Assembly (NCBI GenBank): GCA_947474815.1
Contig: CANJJU010000007.1
Span: 1 to 41,026 of the forward strand
Direction: 5' to 3'
Length of the DNA stretch: 41,026 nt
DNA from: Chitinophagaceae bacterium
Lineage (GTDB): Bacteria; Bacteroidota; Bacteroidia; Chitinophagales; Chitinophagaceae
Positions 8,110 through 17,759 of this stretch are shown here, one piece after another (the first letter of the stretch is position 1; the number at the start of each line of letters is the position of its first letter). The notes beneath the pieces were generated by a model. It saw only the letters and a list, made by a program, of their open reading frames with translations, had not been told where the DNA came from and made no database searches. The translations under genes were made by a program, and so were the position numbers.

Positions 8110-8159
8110 ATGCTCTAACCAACTGAGCTATAGGCCCTGTTATATAAAATAACAGACTG

Positions 8160-8167
8160 CAAAAGTA
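8160..8167 (-). promoter_or_regulatory. -7 element in front of the split tRNA
   Basis: The minus strand reads TACTTTTG (TAnnTTTG), ending 22 bases before the tRNA 5' end at 8137. The tRNA-Arg at the right edge has the same arrangement with a 17-base gap. A small hairpin (CTGTTAT/ATAACAG, 8137-8155) overlaps the leader. This promoter could transcribe the broken half, the GIY-YIG gene and the intact tRNA together. Confidence 0.6.
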
Positions 8168-8207
8168 ACTAAATTCGGATATTTGTAACAAGTTTTTAAA
8201 AATAATC

Positions 8208-8825
8208 ATGGCAAAAATTAAAAATTTATTGTTTGATATGGGCGCCGTGCTCATTAATATTGATTACAATAAAACCATTCGGGCTTTTCAAGAAATAGGC
8301 ATCATTGATTTCGGTACACAATTCTCTCAAACTACCGCGTCGCCCATTTTTGAAAGTCTTGAAACAGGTAAAATAACGGAAGCTGCTTTCTATCAACAAA
8401 TTCAATCACAGTGCATCAATACAGCAGATTCAATTGCTATTAAAAACGCCTGGAATGCTATTCTCGAAGATTTTAGGAAAGAAAGCATGGACTTTCTTTT
8501 TACTCTTAAAAAAGAGTATAGATTGTTTTTATTAAGCAACACCAATGCAATTCATCTTGACGAAGTGAACTTAATTTTACAAAAGCAATTGGGAGTAAAT
8601 CAAGTAGATGATTATTTTGAAAAAGCCTATTATTCTCACAAGGTAGGAATGAGAAAGCCTAATGCGGATATTTTTGAATTTGTTTTAGAAGATGCCAACA
8701 TCAATGCGGAAGAAACGCTTTTCATAGATGATACCAAAATAAATATTGATACTGCAACAAGGCTTGGATTTAAAACGCATTTGCTATTGCCCGAAGAAAG
8801 AATTGAACTTCTTACATACTATTAG
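8208..8825 (+). CDS. HAD-superfamily phosphatase (YihX-like, subfamily IA)
   Basis: The 205-residue protein has the four HAD motifs: nucleophile D10 in LLFDMGAVLINID, Ser110-Asn in LLSNTN, K150 in GMRKPNADIF, and D174-D175 in LFIDDTKINID. The residue two after the nucleophile is Gly rather than Asp, as is usual in the FDxG(G/N/A)V group to which YihX (a sugar-phosphate phosphatase) belongs. It should dephosphorylate a small phosphorylated metabolite in the cytoplasm; the substrate is unknown. The start at 8208 has no Shine-Dalgarno. It is divergent from the tRNA locus and converges with DUF2461 9 bases away. Confidence 0.88.
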   Translation: MAKIKNLLFDMGAVLINIDYNKTIRAFQEIGIIDFGTQFSQTTASPIFESLETGKITEAAFYQQIQSQCINTADSIAIKNAWNAILEDFRKESMDFLFTLKKEYRLFLLSNTNAIHLDEVNLILQKQLGVNQVDDYFEKAYYSHKVGMRKPNADIFEFVLEDANINAEETLFIDDTKINIDTATRLGFKTHLLLPEERIELLTYY

Positions 8826-8834
8826 TTTTTGATA

Positions 8835-9497
8835 TCAATCTAAAGAGCGATTAATAAAATCAACCAAGGGTTTTAATGTCTGAAATTTTTTAGATAATAT
8901 TTTTATAAAATCTTTTGAAGATGTTTCCTCTTCTGTAAATGAACAGGTTGCTACAAAGCTTTTTAACTTAATATATTCTATTGCAGGATTCTCTTCTGTA
9001 TATCCTTTAGGAGGACGTACCAGGGATTCTTTCAAATCAATAGTACCATTAAAATATTTTTTAAAGCTTTTATCAGACAGCAATTTTTTCCATTCGTCAA
9101 AATTATAATCTATCTCTTGTCTTATTTTTGAAAGTTCTTCTGAAGGAGGCATCCAAACCCCTGCTGCCATGTAGCTCTTCCCTGGCTCTATATGAATATA
9201 ATATCCGGCACCACCACCCTTTTTGCCGCCTTTGTTAAAATAGGCAGCAAGATTGTTTTTATAAGGGCGCTTGTCTTTACTAAAACGCACATCTCTATTG
9301 ATTCTAAACACACAATCTTTGGGTTCTAGAAAATTAATGGAATTATCGAAAACAGCTATACTATTAATTAGCTGCCCAACAAACAATCGAAATTCTTTTT
9401 TTATTAATTCATATTGATTTCTATGATCATCAAACCATTGTTTGTTATTGTTCTTTTTAAGGGCCGATAGAAACTTTATAATAGATGGCTGTATCAT
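8835..9497 (-). CDS. DUF2461 family protein (TIGR02453)
   Basis: The 220-residue protein matches the DUF2461 family along its whole length. It has an N-terminal NNNKQWFDDHRNQYE segment, the RINRDVRFSKDKRPYKNN block, the GGGAGYYIHIEPGKSYMAAGVWMP block, and a C-terminal helical part with RPPKGY. The family is widespread in Bacteroidota and fungi and has no established biochemical function. It has no signal peptide, so it is probably cytoplasmic. It ends 9 bases from the convergent HAD gene, and a terminator separates it from the HNH gene upstream. Confidence 0.85.
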   Translation of the reverse strand: MIQPSIIKFLSALKKNNNKQWFDDHRNQYELIKKEFRLFVGQLINSIAVFDNSINFLEPKDCVFRINRDVRFSKDKRPYKNNLAAYFNKGGKKGGGAGYYIHIEPGKSYMAAGVWMPPSEELSKIRQEIDYNFDEWKKLLSDKSFKKYFNGTIDLKESLVRPPKGYTEENPAIEYIKLKSFVATCSFTEEETSSKDFIKILSKKFQTLKPLVDFINRSLD

Positions 9498-9521
9498 TTT
9501 TATTATTTAAATAGAGTAAAC

Positions 9522-9558
9522 AAAAAAAGGAACCGGTTGTTGACCGATTCCCCTTTTT
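9522..9558. terminator. Bidirectional-type terminator after the HNH gene
   Basis: A hairpin GGAACCGGT/ACCGATTCC with one mismatch is flanked by A7 on the left and T5 on the right. It lies 15 bases after the HNH stop (minus strand) and upstream of the DUF2461 gene. Confidence 0.7.
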
Positions 9559-9572
9559 ATATAAAATTTATT

Positions 9573-10136
9573 TTATTTTACTCTTCCCCAGTTTTCGCCA
9601 CTTTTGATACGATACAAAGTCATTTCACTTACTTTGTATTTTGTAGCAAGTTGCTTGTAGGTCAGCTTTCTTTTTGGATTCTTAATAATATCCTTAATTG
9701 CTTTCACCTGAGTTGCGTTGAGCTTTAATCCTTCTGTTCGATTTGCTTGACGTTTCTTATACGCAATCTTTAGTGGACTTTTTTGCTGATGACTGCTTAC
9801 TTCTTCTAAGGTTGCCCATTTAAGATTTTTAGCAGTATTATCAGTTTTTTTATGATTTACGTGAATAACAAATTTCTGCTTAGGTGATTTTTTCTTTCCG
9901 AATAATTTAGCCACCTCTCTATGAATATAAATAGTGCCATTCCCTCCCTCCACATGAAGATTAAGGGTGCGGTAGCCAGAGGTGAGGGAGCCGTTTAAAA
10001 GCTTGCCATCTTTTGCAACCGATTCGGTAAAGCTTGCTGCTCGTCCTTGACTAGAGACAGCGTATTTCTTTCTTAAATTTTTATAGCCGGAAAACTGCAT
10101 TTGTTTCCAGATTTCACCAGGAATTTTCTTAATCAT
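9573..10136 (-). CDS. Free-standing NUMOD4/HNH homing-type endonuclease
   Basis: The 187-residue protein has three parts. The NUMOD4 motif (residues 7-35, EIWKQM...YAVSSQGRAAS) is a DNA-binding module of homing nucleases. An HNH nuclease domain (~68-112) carries H72, the HVNHKKTDN core (H92, H95, N100) and NLKWAT. A C-terminal helix-turn-helix (~157-183, YKQLATKYKVSEMTLYRIKSGENW) completes it. This is the layout of group I intron- and phage-borne HNH nucleases, but no intron or split gene is seen around it. It may be a solitary selfish gene or domesticated. It has its own terminator, and no clear promoter in the 90-base gap to ligA. Confidence 0.85.
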   Translation of the reverse strand: MIKKIPGEIWKQMQFSGYKNLRKKYAVSSQGRAASFTESVAKDGKLLNGSLTSGYRTLNLHVEGGNGTIYIHREVAKLFGKKKSPKQKFVIHVNHKKTDNTAKNLKWATLEEVSSHQQKSPLKIAYKKRQANRTEGLKLNATQVKAIKDIIKNPKRKLTYKQLATKYKVSEMTLYRIKSGENWGRVK

Positions 10137-10225
10137 CGAGGTTGATTTAATTGTTAGGTTTAGTTTTTGAAGCTAAACAAATGGTTTAATTGAGTGATGA
10201 ACTATAAATATAATAAAAAATTATA

Positions 10226-12376
<2,151 letters not shown>

Positions 12377-12381
12377 TTAAT

Positions 12382-14013
12382 ATGACTTTTTTAAGAGACA
12401 TCCTTCTATCTATATTTCTCCTGTTTTTGTTATCGTGTAATACAAAAACCAATGTATCTCTAATTGTTCATCATGCCAAAATTTACACGGTAGATAGTGG
12501 GTTTACTATTGCCGAAGCAATGGCCATTAAAGAGGGAAAGATAGTGGCTACAGGCACAAATGCAGACATTTTAGATAGCTATAAGGCTAACGACCTAATT
12601 GATGCTGGCGGTAAAATTATTTTCCCCGGATTTATTGATGCTCATTGTCATTTTACAGGTTTTGCAACCGATAGTTGGAAGTGTAATCTTTTTGGAACAA
12701 CCTCATTTGCTGATGTTATTGACAAAGTCATTGCATATGGTAAAACTGCTCCTATGCTTTGGATTTATGGAACAGGCTGGGACCAGAACGACTGGAGCAA
12801 TCAAGCGTTTCCCAATAAAAGAACATTAGACAGCCTTTTTCCAACCAGACCTGTTTTTTTAAAAAGGATAGATGGCCATGCGGCATTGGTAAATCAAAAA
12901 GCATTAGATCTTGCCGGAATAAACAGCCATACAAAACTTCATGGTGGAAGGGTGGAAATTAAAAATGGTCAGCTTACGGGAATCTTAATAGACAATGCAA
13001 TGGATTTGGTTGACAAGATAATACCTGCATTACCTGATAGCTTGGCTAAAAAATATTATCTCCAACTTGAAAAAAAATGCTTCGCAGTAGGACTAACGGG
13101 CGTTCAGGATTGTGGCGTGAATGAGCATACCATTCAGCTAGTGGACGAAGAACAAAAAGCAGGAAGACTTAAAATGAAAATTTTTGCATTGCTATCTGAT
13201 AGTGTAGCGTATTATGATCGTTGGATTAAAAAGGGTCCATATAAAACATCCCGACTACATGTAGGAGGATTTAAGCTATACGCCGATGGTGCTCTTGGTT
13301 CACGAGGGGCTTGTTTACTGAAGGATTATACAGATCAAAAAAACTGGAAAGGCTTTTTATTAAATGAGAAAGATCATTTTATAAACATTGCTAAAAAGCT
13401 TTCAGCATCAAGGCTTCAAATGTGTACGCATGCTATTGGAGATAGTGGAAACAGAATTATATTGAAAATTTATGCTGATATGCTTGAAGGGAAAAACGAT
13501 AAAAGATGGAGGATTGAACACGCTCAAATTGTTGATCAAAATGATTTGCATTTTTTCAAAGACAATAATATAATTCCTTCTGTGCAACCTACTCATGCTA
13601 CTAGTGATATGTATTGGGCTGAAACTAGAATTGGATCAAACAGAATAAAAGACGCCTATGCTTATCAACAATTATTACAACAAAACTTATGGATGCCCCT
13701 GGGAACAGATTTTCCGGTAGAAGATATTAGTCCTTTTAAAACTTTTTATGCCGCAGTTGTTAGAAAAGATGCAAACGGATTCCCTCAAAACGGATTTCAG
13801 CATGAAAATAGTTTAAGCAGAGAGCAAGCCATTCGCGGCATGACTATTTGGGCGGCCAAAGCAGCTTTCGAAGAAAAAGAAAAAGGAAGTTTGGAAACCG
13901 GCAAAGCAGCAGACTTCATAATGCTTGATAATGATTTAATGAAATGCGCAAACGATAAAATTCTGCAATCAAAAGTATTGTGTACCTATTTAAATGGCGA
14001 ACAAGTGTTTTAA
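12382..14013 (+). CDS. YtcJ-like amidohydrolase, lipoprotein
   Basis: The 543-residue protein starts with a hydrophobic signal and lipobox (LLSC, Cys19), so it should be a membrane-anchored periplasmic or surface lipoprotein. The rest is a metal-dependent amidohydrolase of the YtcJ type (amidohydrolase 3). It has the metal-binding HCH at residues 88-90 in GFIDAHCHFTGF, the ADGALGSRGACL block, THAIGDSGN, RIEHAQIV, and LGTDFPVE with the late Asp. Members hydrolyse amide-like bonds of small molecules; the substrate is not predictable. It is divergent from ligA with a 62-base gap. Confidence 0.88.
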   Translation: MTFLRDILLSIFLLFLLSCNTKTNVSLIVHHAKIYTVDSGFTIAEAMAIKEGKIVATGTNADILDSYKANDLIDAGGKIIFPGFIDAHCHFTGFATDSWKCNLFGTTSFADVIDKVIAYGKTAPMLWIYGTGWDQNDWSNQAFPNKRTLDSLFPTRPVFLKRIDGHAALVNQKALDLAGINSHTKLHGGRVEIKNGQLTGILIDNAMDLVDKIIPALPDSLAKKYYLQLEKKCFAVGLTGVQDCGVNEHTIQLVDEEQKAGRLKMKIFALLSDSVAYYDRWIKKGPYKTSRLHVGGFKLYADGALGSRGACLLKDYTDQKNWKGFLLNEKDHFINIAKKLSASRLQMCTHAIGDSGNRIILKIYADMLEGKNDKRWRIEHAQIVDQNDLHFFKDNNIIPSVQPTHATSDMYWAETRIGSNRIKDAYAYQQLLQQNLWMPLGTDFPVEDISPFKTFYAAVVRKDANGFPQNGFQHENSLSREQAIRGMTIWAAKAAFEEKEKGSLETGKAADFIMLDNDLMKCANDKILQSKVLCTYLNGEQVF

Positions 14014-14067
14014 TGGATTGCATAATAAAGGAAGCGATCTCCCTTCAACCCAACAAATAAAAAATAT

Positions 14068-14075
14068 TACCTTCG
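14068..14075 (+). promoter_or_regulatory. -7 element of the PhnA-like gene
   Basis: TACCTTCG, one base from TAnnTTTG, ends 19 bases before the ATG at 14095. Confidence 0.45.
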
Positions 14076-14094
14076 CCCACTTAAAATATAAAAA

Positions 14095-14676
14095 ATGACA
14101 CTAGAAGAAAAACTAATTGCTCGAAGTGAAAAGAAATGTGAATTGTGTAAATCTTCAAGTGAAATTTCGTTGTATGAGGTTCCTTATTCAATGCACAAAG
14201 ATGAGGATGGCTGCGCGATGGTTTGTGGCACATGTTCAACACAGTTAGAGAAAAAAGCAGCGCTAGATAATAAACATTGGGCTTGTTTAACAGAAAGCAT
14301 GTGGAGTGATGTCCCCGGAATACAAATTATTTCATGGAGGATGCTCAATCGACTTAGAGACGAAAGTTGGGCAATGGACAATTTGGATATGATGTATTTA
14401 GATGAAGAAAAAATCGAATGGGCCAAAAGAACTGGAGACCACGAAAATGATGCTAGTGTTGATTTGCATAAAGATTCAAATGGCCAAGTTTTACAAAATG
14501 GAGATTCGGTGGTTTTAATAAAGTCTTTAGATGTAAAAGGGTCTACGCTAAATGCTAAAATGGGCACCGTTGTAAAAAACATTAAAATTGTTGAGGGCAA
14601 TACCGAACAAATAGAAGGAAAAGTAGAAGGACAACTGATCGTTATTCTGACCAAATATGTTAGAAAGCAAGCTTAG
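14095..14676 (+). CDS. PhnA-like zinc-ribbon protein
   Basis: The 193-residue protein opens with a zinc-ribbon-like region with paired cysteines (CELCKSS at ~15-21 and CAMVCGTC at ~40-47). It ends with the PhnA C-terminal barrel (DLHKDSNGQVLQNGDSVVLIKSLDVKGSTLNAKMGTVVKNI). In the family this second domain is SH3-like. PhnA was named from the phosphonate locus, but the function of these proteins is not settled and no phosphonate genes occur here. It is cytoplasmic and probably monocistronic with its own promoter. Confidence 0.85.
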   Translation: MTLEEKLIARSEKKCELCKSSSEISLYEVPYSMHKDEDGCAMVCGTCSTQLEKKAALDNKHWACLTESMWSDVPGIQIISWRMLNRLRDESWAMDNLDMMYLDEEKIEWAKRTGDHENDASVDLHKDSNGQVLQNGDSVVLIKSLDVKGSTLNAKMGTVVKNIKIVEGNTEQIEGKVEGQLIVILTKYVRKQA

Positions 14677-14842
14677 GCAATCGCCATTAGTGGTTCATGC
14701 AAATGAATAGAATGCTTCATTTCTTACCCTGTTTTTAGCTCGACTAAAATAATATAGCAAATATTTTACTGATAATCAATCAGTTGTGTAAGTACGATAA
14801 AAAATATCTTCCTTTTTCTTTCAAAAAACATATTTATTCTCC

Positions 14843-14850
14843 TACCTTTG
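14843..14850 (+). promoter_or_regulatory. -7 element of the rplM operon
   Basis: TACCTTTG is a full match to TAnnTTTG, 59 bases before the rplM start, giving a leader of roughly 55 bases that contains a hairpin. Confidence 0.65.
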
Positions 14851-14868
14851 CAATCCAAAATTAAACAC

Positions 14869-14890
14869 TGTTGGAGGGATAGCTTCAACA
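14869..14890 (+). promoter_or_regulatory. Leader hairpin upstream of rplM
   Basis: TGTTGGA pairs with TTCAACA (one G-U pair) around the 8-base loop GGGATAGC. It lies 19 bases before the ATG. It is a candidate autoregulatory site for L13, but I do not recognise a defined leader family. Confidence 0.4.
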
Positions 14891-14909
14891 TCATCTAAAA
14901 AACAACACA

Positions 14910-15365
14910 ATGAGTAAATTACATTTCACCACTAAACATGCGAACGAGGCTACTGTGCAGCGTAATTGGTACGTTGTAGATGGTACTAATCAAACCGTTG
15001 GGCGTATGTGCGCAAAAATTGCGTCTGTTCTCCGTGGTAAGAACAAAGCCTATTACACTCCACACGTAGATTGTGGCGATTTTGTTATTGTATTACATGC
15101 CGAAAAGGTAAAGTTTACTGGTAACAAAATGGATGACAAAGAGTATTTAACTTATAGCGGCTACCCAGGTGGTCAAAAAGGTGAAATAGCTAAAGATTTA
15201 TTAAAGCGTCGTCCCGAAGTAGTGATAGAAAGAGCGGTTAAGGGTATGTTGCCTAAAAATCGTTTAGGTCGTAAAATGTACAAAAAACTATTTGTATATG
15301 CTGGTGCAGAGCATCCACACGGAGCTCAAAAGCCTGCTGCATTAACCTTTAAAGTAATTAAATAA
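14910..15365 (+). CDS. rplM: 50S ribosomal protein L13
   Basis: The 151-residue protein matches L13 throughout: WYVVDGTNQTVGRMCAKIASVLRGKNK, the VDCGDFVIVLHAEKVKFTGNK block, YSGYPGGQK, RRPEVVIERAVKGMLPKNRLGRKM, and the C-terminal YAGAEHPH. It is a core large-subunit protein. First gene of rplM-rpsI-rpsB-tsf, with a typical Bacteroidota promoter and a short structured leader. The rplM-rpsI pair is conserved in most bacteria. The start codon has no Shine-Dalgarno. Confidence 0.98.
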   Translation: MSKLHFTTKHANEATVQRNWYVVDGTNQTVGRMCAKIASVLRGKNKAYYTPHVDCGDFVIVLHAEKVKFTGNKMDDKEYLTYSGYPGGQKGEIAKDLLKRRPEVVIERAVKGMLPKNRLGRKMYKKLFVYAGAEHPHGAQKPAALTFKVIK

Positions 15366-15405
15366 TTCAAACAGTACTTAAACCTAGTACTAAAAAGTAT
15401 AATAA

Positions 15406-15795
15406 ATGGAAAAGCAAAAAAACGCAGTCGGCCGTAGAAAAGAAGCTGTTACCCGTGTTTTCCTTTCTAAAGGAGATGGCGCAATAACAGTTAATGGCAA
15501 AGACTATAAAACCTATTTTCCGCTGGTATATCTACAAAATCAAGTAGAAGCGCCACTTAAATTAGCAGAAGTATCAGACAAGTTTAATATTGTTATTAAT
15601 GCTGCTGGCGGCGGAGTTAAAGGACAAGCAGAAGCAGCTAAACTAGCTATTTCAAGAGCTTTGTTGGAAGTAAACCCTGATTATCGTCCGGCGTTGAAAG
15701 CAGCAGGTTTGTTGAAACGCGATCCACGTTCTGTAGAACGTAAAAAACCAGGACGCAAGAAAGCAAGAAGAAGCTTCCAGTTCAGCAAGCGTTAA
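15406..15795 (+). CDS. rpsI: 30S ribosomal protein S9
   Basis: The 129-residue protein has the S9 hallmarks: AVGRRKEAVTRVFL at the N-terminus, GGGVKGQAEAAKLAISRALL in the middle, and the very basic C-terminal tail ending FQFSKR that reaches the P-site tRNA. It follows rplM by 40 bases with no terminator between, so co-transcription is expected. No Shine-Dalgarno. Length is normal. Confidence 0.98.
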   Translation: MEKQKNAVGRRKEAVTRVFLSKGDGAITVNGKDYKTYFPLVYLQNQVEAPLKLAEVSDKFNIVINAAGGGVKGQAEAAKLAISRALLEVNPDYRPALKAAGLLKRDPRSVERKKPGRKKARRSFQFSKR

Positions 15796-15893
15796 TAGCC
15801 TCGCTGTTTCAGGTTTAATGGATCGGGAGTATGAATTTATTAACCCGAGTATTAAACTTAAAACTTTAAACATTCAAACTATAAAATTAATAA

Positions 15894-16760
15894 ATGGAAA
15901 ATACATCCTTACAACAGCAACTTTTAGAAGCAGGCGTTCACTTTGGTCATTTAAGAAAAAAGTGGAATCCAAAAATGCTTCCATACATCTTCGCAGAAAA
16001 GAAAGGTATTCATATCATTGACCTTAACAAAACTGTTGAAGGATTGCAAGATGCAGCTGCCGCAATGAAAGCCATTGCACGCAGTGGTAAAAAAATCATG
16101 TTTGTTGCTACAAAAAAACAAGCAAAAGAAATTGTACAAGAATGTGCTAAGCGCGTAAACATGCCTTTTGTTACAGAACGTTGGTTGGGTGGAATGCTTA
16201 CCAACTTTAATACTGTTCGTAAGAGTGTGAAAAAAATGCAAAGCATCGAAAAGTTATTAGGAGACGGAAGTGCTGAAAATCTTACCAAAAAAGAAAGATT
16301 GACTTTAACCAGGGATAAAGATAAAATGGAAAAAGTGTTGGGTGGTATTGCACAAATTAGTCGTGTTCCTGCAGCATTGTTTTTAATTGATATTGGTCAC
16401 GAACACATTGCATTGGCTGAAGCAAAGCGCTTAAACATAGGCACTTTCGGTATGGTTGATACAAATTGCGATCCCAACAAAGTTGATTTTGCTATTCCTT
16501 CAAACGATGATGCTACTAAATCAATTTCTATCATTGTAAATTATATCACAGCAGCAATTGCAGAAGGATTACAAGAGCGTCAAGCCGATAAAGAAGAAGA
16601 TGACCATTCAGATATTGACGAAACTCCAGAAGCAAAAGCAGCAAGATTCGAACAAAAAGTGGATGGGGGAGATGATAAAGGAAAGCGTGGAAAAGGTGGC
16701 AGCGGAGCTCCTTCAAAACGTCGTGTATCAACAGGTAGCAGAAAGCCAGCAGGAAAGTAA
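15894..16760 (+). CDS. rpsB: 30S ribosomal protein S2 with long charged tail
   Basis: The S2 core is complete: LLEAGVHFGHLRKKWNPKM, the FVATKKQAKEIV helix, ERWLGGMLTNFNTV, and a central FLIDIGHEHIALAEAKRLNI region with DTNCDP. Beyond about residue 235 there is a tail of about 50 residues, first acidic (DKEEDDHSDIDE), then Gly/Lys/Arg/Ser-rich (KGKRGKGG ... GSRKPAGK), making the protein 288 residues against about 240 in E. coli. The tail is of low complexity; its role is unknown. A 98-base gap to rpsI holds no clear terminator. No Shine-Dalgarno. Confidence 0.97.
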   Translation: MENTSLQQQLLEAGVHFGHLRKKWNPKMLPYIFAEKKGIHIIDLNKTVEGLQDAAAAMKAIARSGKKIMFVATKKQAKEIVQECAKRVNMPFVTERWLGGMLTNFNTVRKSVKKMQSIEKLLGDGSAENLTKKERLTLTRDKDKMEKVLGGIAQISRVPAALFLIDIGHEHIALAEAKRLNIGTFGMVDTNCDPNKVDFAIPSNDDATKSISIIVNYITAAIAEGLQERQADKEEDDHSDIDETPEAKAARFEQKVDGGDDKGKRGKGGSGAPSKRRVSTGSRKPAGK

Positions 16761-16836
16761 TTCGATCATCAGATTGTATTGCGTAAACATTATTTTAAAA
16801 CAGTTTAAATAATAATTCTCTTTTAGAGATATTGTC

Positions 16837-16843
16837 AGGAGGT
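16837..16843 (+). promoter_or_regulatory. Strong Shine-Dalgarno of tsf (unusual in Bacteroidota)
   Basis: AGGAGGT, a seven-base match to the 16S anti-Shine-Dalgarno, lies 4 bases before the ATG at 16848. Other starts I checked in the window have no such site. A small hairpin (TCTCT/AGAGA, 16818-16830) lies just upstream. Confidence 0.85.
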
Positions 16844-16847
16844 AAGT

Positions 16848-17669
16848 ATGAGTACAATTACAGCAGCAGATATTAATAAATTACGTCAGGCAACCGGAGC
16901 AGGAATGTTAGATTGTCGTAAAGCACTAACTGAAAGCAATGGTGATTTTGAAGCAGCGATTGACTGGTTGCGCAAGCAAGGACAAAAAGTTGCAGCAAAA
17001 CGAAGCGATCGTGAAGCAAAAGAAGGAGTAATTTTAGCTAAAACAACTGCCGATAACAAAGCTGGAATCGTTTTGTGTATTAGTTGTGAAACAGATTTCG
17101 TTAGTAAAAATGCTGAGTTTGTAGCGTTTGCTAATAGCATTGCTGATGCAGCCGTTGCACATAATGTAAAATCAGCAGAAGAATTAAATAATATTGAAAT
17201 CAATGGCGCTAAAGTGGCTGATTTGATTAATGATAAATTAGCATCTATAGGTGAAAAAATTGAAGTGTCTAAATTCGCAAGAATAGAAGCACCATATGTT
17301 TCTAGCTATATTCACGGAGCCAATAGAATGGGTGTTTTAGTTGGACTAACTAAAACTTCTGAAGAAGCTGGCAAAGATGTTGCGATGCAAATTGCAGCAA
17401 TGAATCCTTTAGCAGTGGATGAAACCTCTATTCCTGCAGATGTAATCGCAAGAGAAAAGGACATTGCTATTGAAATGGTAAAAGCAGAAGGCAAACCTGC
17501 AGAAATGGCTGAGAAAATAGCTATGGGTAAATTAAACAAGTTTTTCAAAGACAATACACTAATGGCTCAGGCCTTTGTAAAGGATAACAATAAATCTGTT
17601 GCAGACTATCTTAAAAGCATCGAAGCAGATTTAAAGGTGACTGACTTTAAAAGAGTAGCATTAGGATAA
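16848..17669 (+). CDS. tsf: Elongation factor Ts
   Basis: The 273-residue protein carries the N-terminal UBA-like domain (ITAADINKLRQATGAGMLDCRKALTES) and the EF-Tu-contacting segment CETDFVSKNAEF, then the dimerisation core with YVSSYIH, MNPLAVDE and the C-terminal KLNKFFKDNTLMAQAFVKD. It exchanges GDP on EF-Tu. The rpsB-tsf order is conserved in bacteria. It is unusual in having a canonical Shine-Dalgarno immediately upstream, and it ends at a strong terminator. Confidence 0.98.
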   Translation: MSTITAADINKLRQATGAGMLDCRKALTESNGDFEAAIDWLRKQGQKVAAKRSDREAKEGVILAKTTADNKAGIVLCISCETDFVSKNAEFVAFANSIADAAVAHNVKSAEELNNIEINGAKVADLINDKLASIGEKIEVSKFARIEAPYVSSYIHGANRMGVLVGLTKTSEEAGKDVAMQIAAMNPLAVDETSIPADVIAREKDIAIEMVKAEGKPAEMAEKIAMGKLNKFFKDNTLMAQAFVKDNNKSVADYLKSIEADLKVTDFKRVALG

Positions 17670-17686
17670 ATTAATTTATTATTTTT

Positions 17687-17711
17687 AACCCGGTATTTAC
17701 CGGGTTTTTTT
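17687..17711 (+). terminator. Intrinsic terminator after tsf
   Basis: AACCCGGT pairs with ACCGGGTT around a 4-base loop, followed by seven or more T. It ends the rplM-tsf unit 18 bases after the stop. Confidence 0.9.
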
Positions 17712-17759
17712 ATGAATATTGCTTATTAAACGTTTTGTAAACTTTTAAAATATCCAACC

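Larger units (their letters stand above)
8075..8137 (-). pseudogene. Broken tRNA(CAU) copy: 5' half with palindrome in anticodon loop
   Basis: On the minus strand 8137-8103 is identical to nucleotides 1-35 of the intact tRNA: acceptor 5' strand, complete D arm and the 5' side of the anticodon arm. An 18-bp palindrome and only ten further tRNA bases follow before homology ends at 8075. The T arm and acceptor 3' strand are missing. It keeps a tRNA-like promoter at 8160, so it may be the original gene position. Frames across it give the peptide GPIAQLVRASDS, a common false translation of tRNA genes. Confidence 0.85.

Noticed and set aside
7494-8137. Group I intron in the tRNA anticodon loop (known for Ile-CAU and Arg-CCU tRNAs in other bacteria) with a GIY-YIG intron nuclease
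   Set aside because: The tRNA halves are in an order with overlapping repeats and an extra intact tRNA between them. I see no conserved group I core (P, Q, R, S elements), and the insert at the loop is only an 18-bp palindrome.
8033-8254. Minus-strand open frame with the peptide GPIAQLVRASDS
   Set aside because: It is a translation of the tRNA 5' half and its promoter, a well-known false-positive peptide, and not a gene.
14184-14654. 156-codon minus-strand open frame inside the PhnA-like gene
   Set aside because: It is a shadow of a well-supported gene with low-complexity Ser/Thr/Pro content and no recognisable motif.
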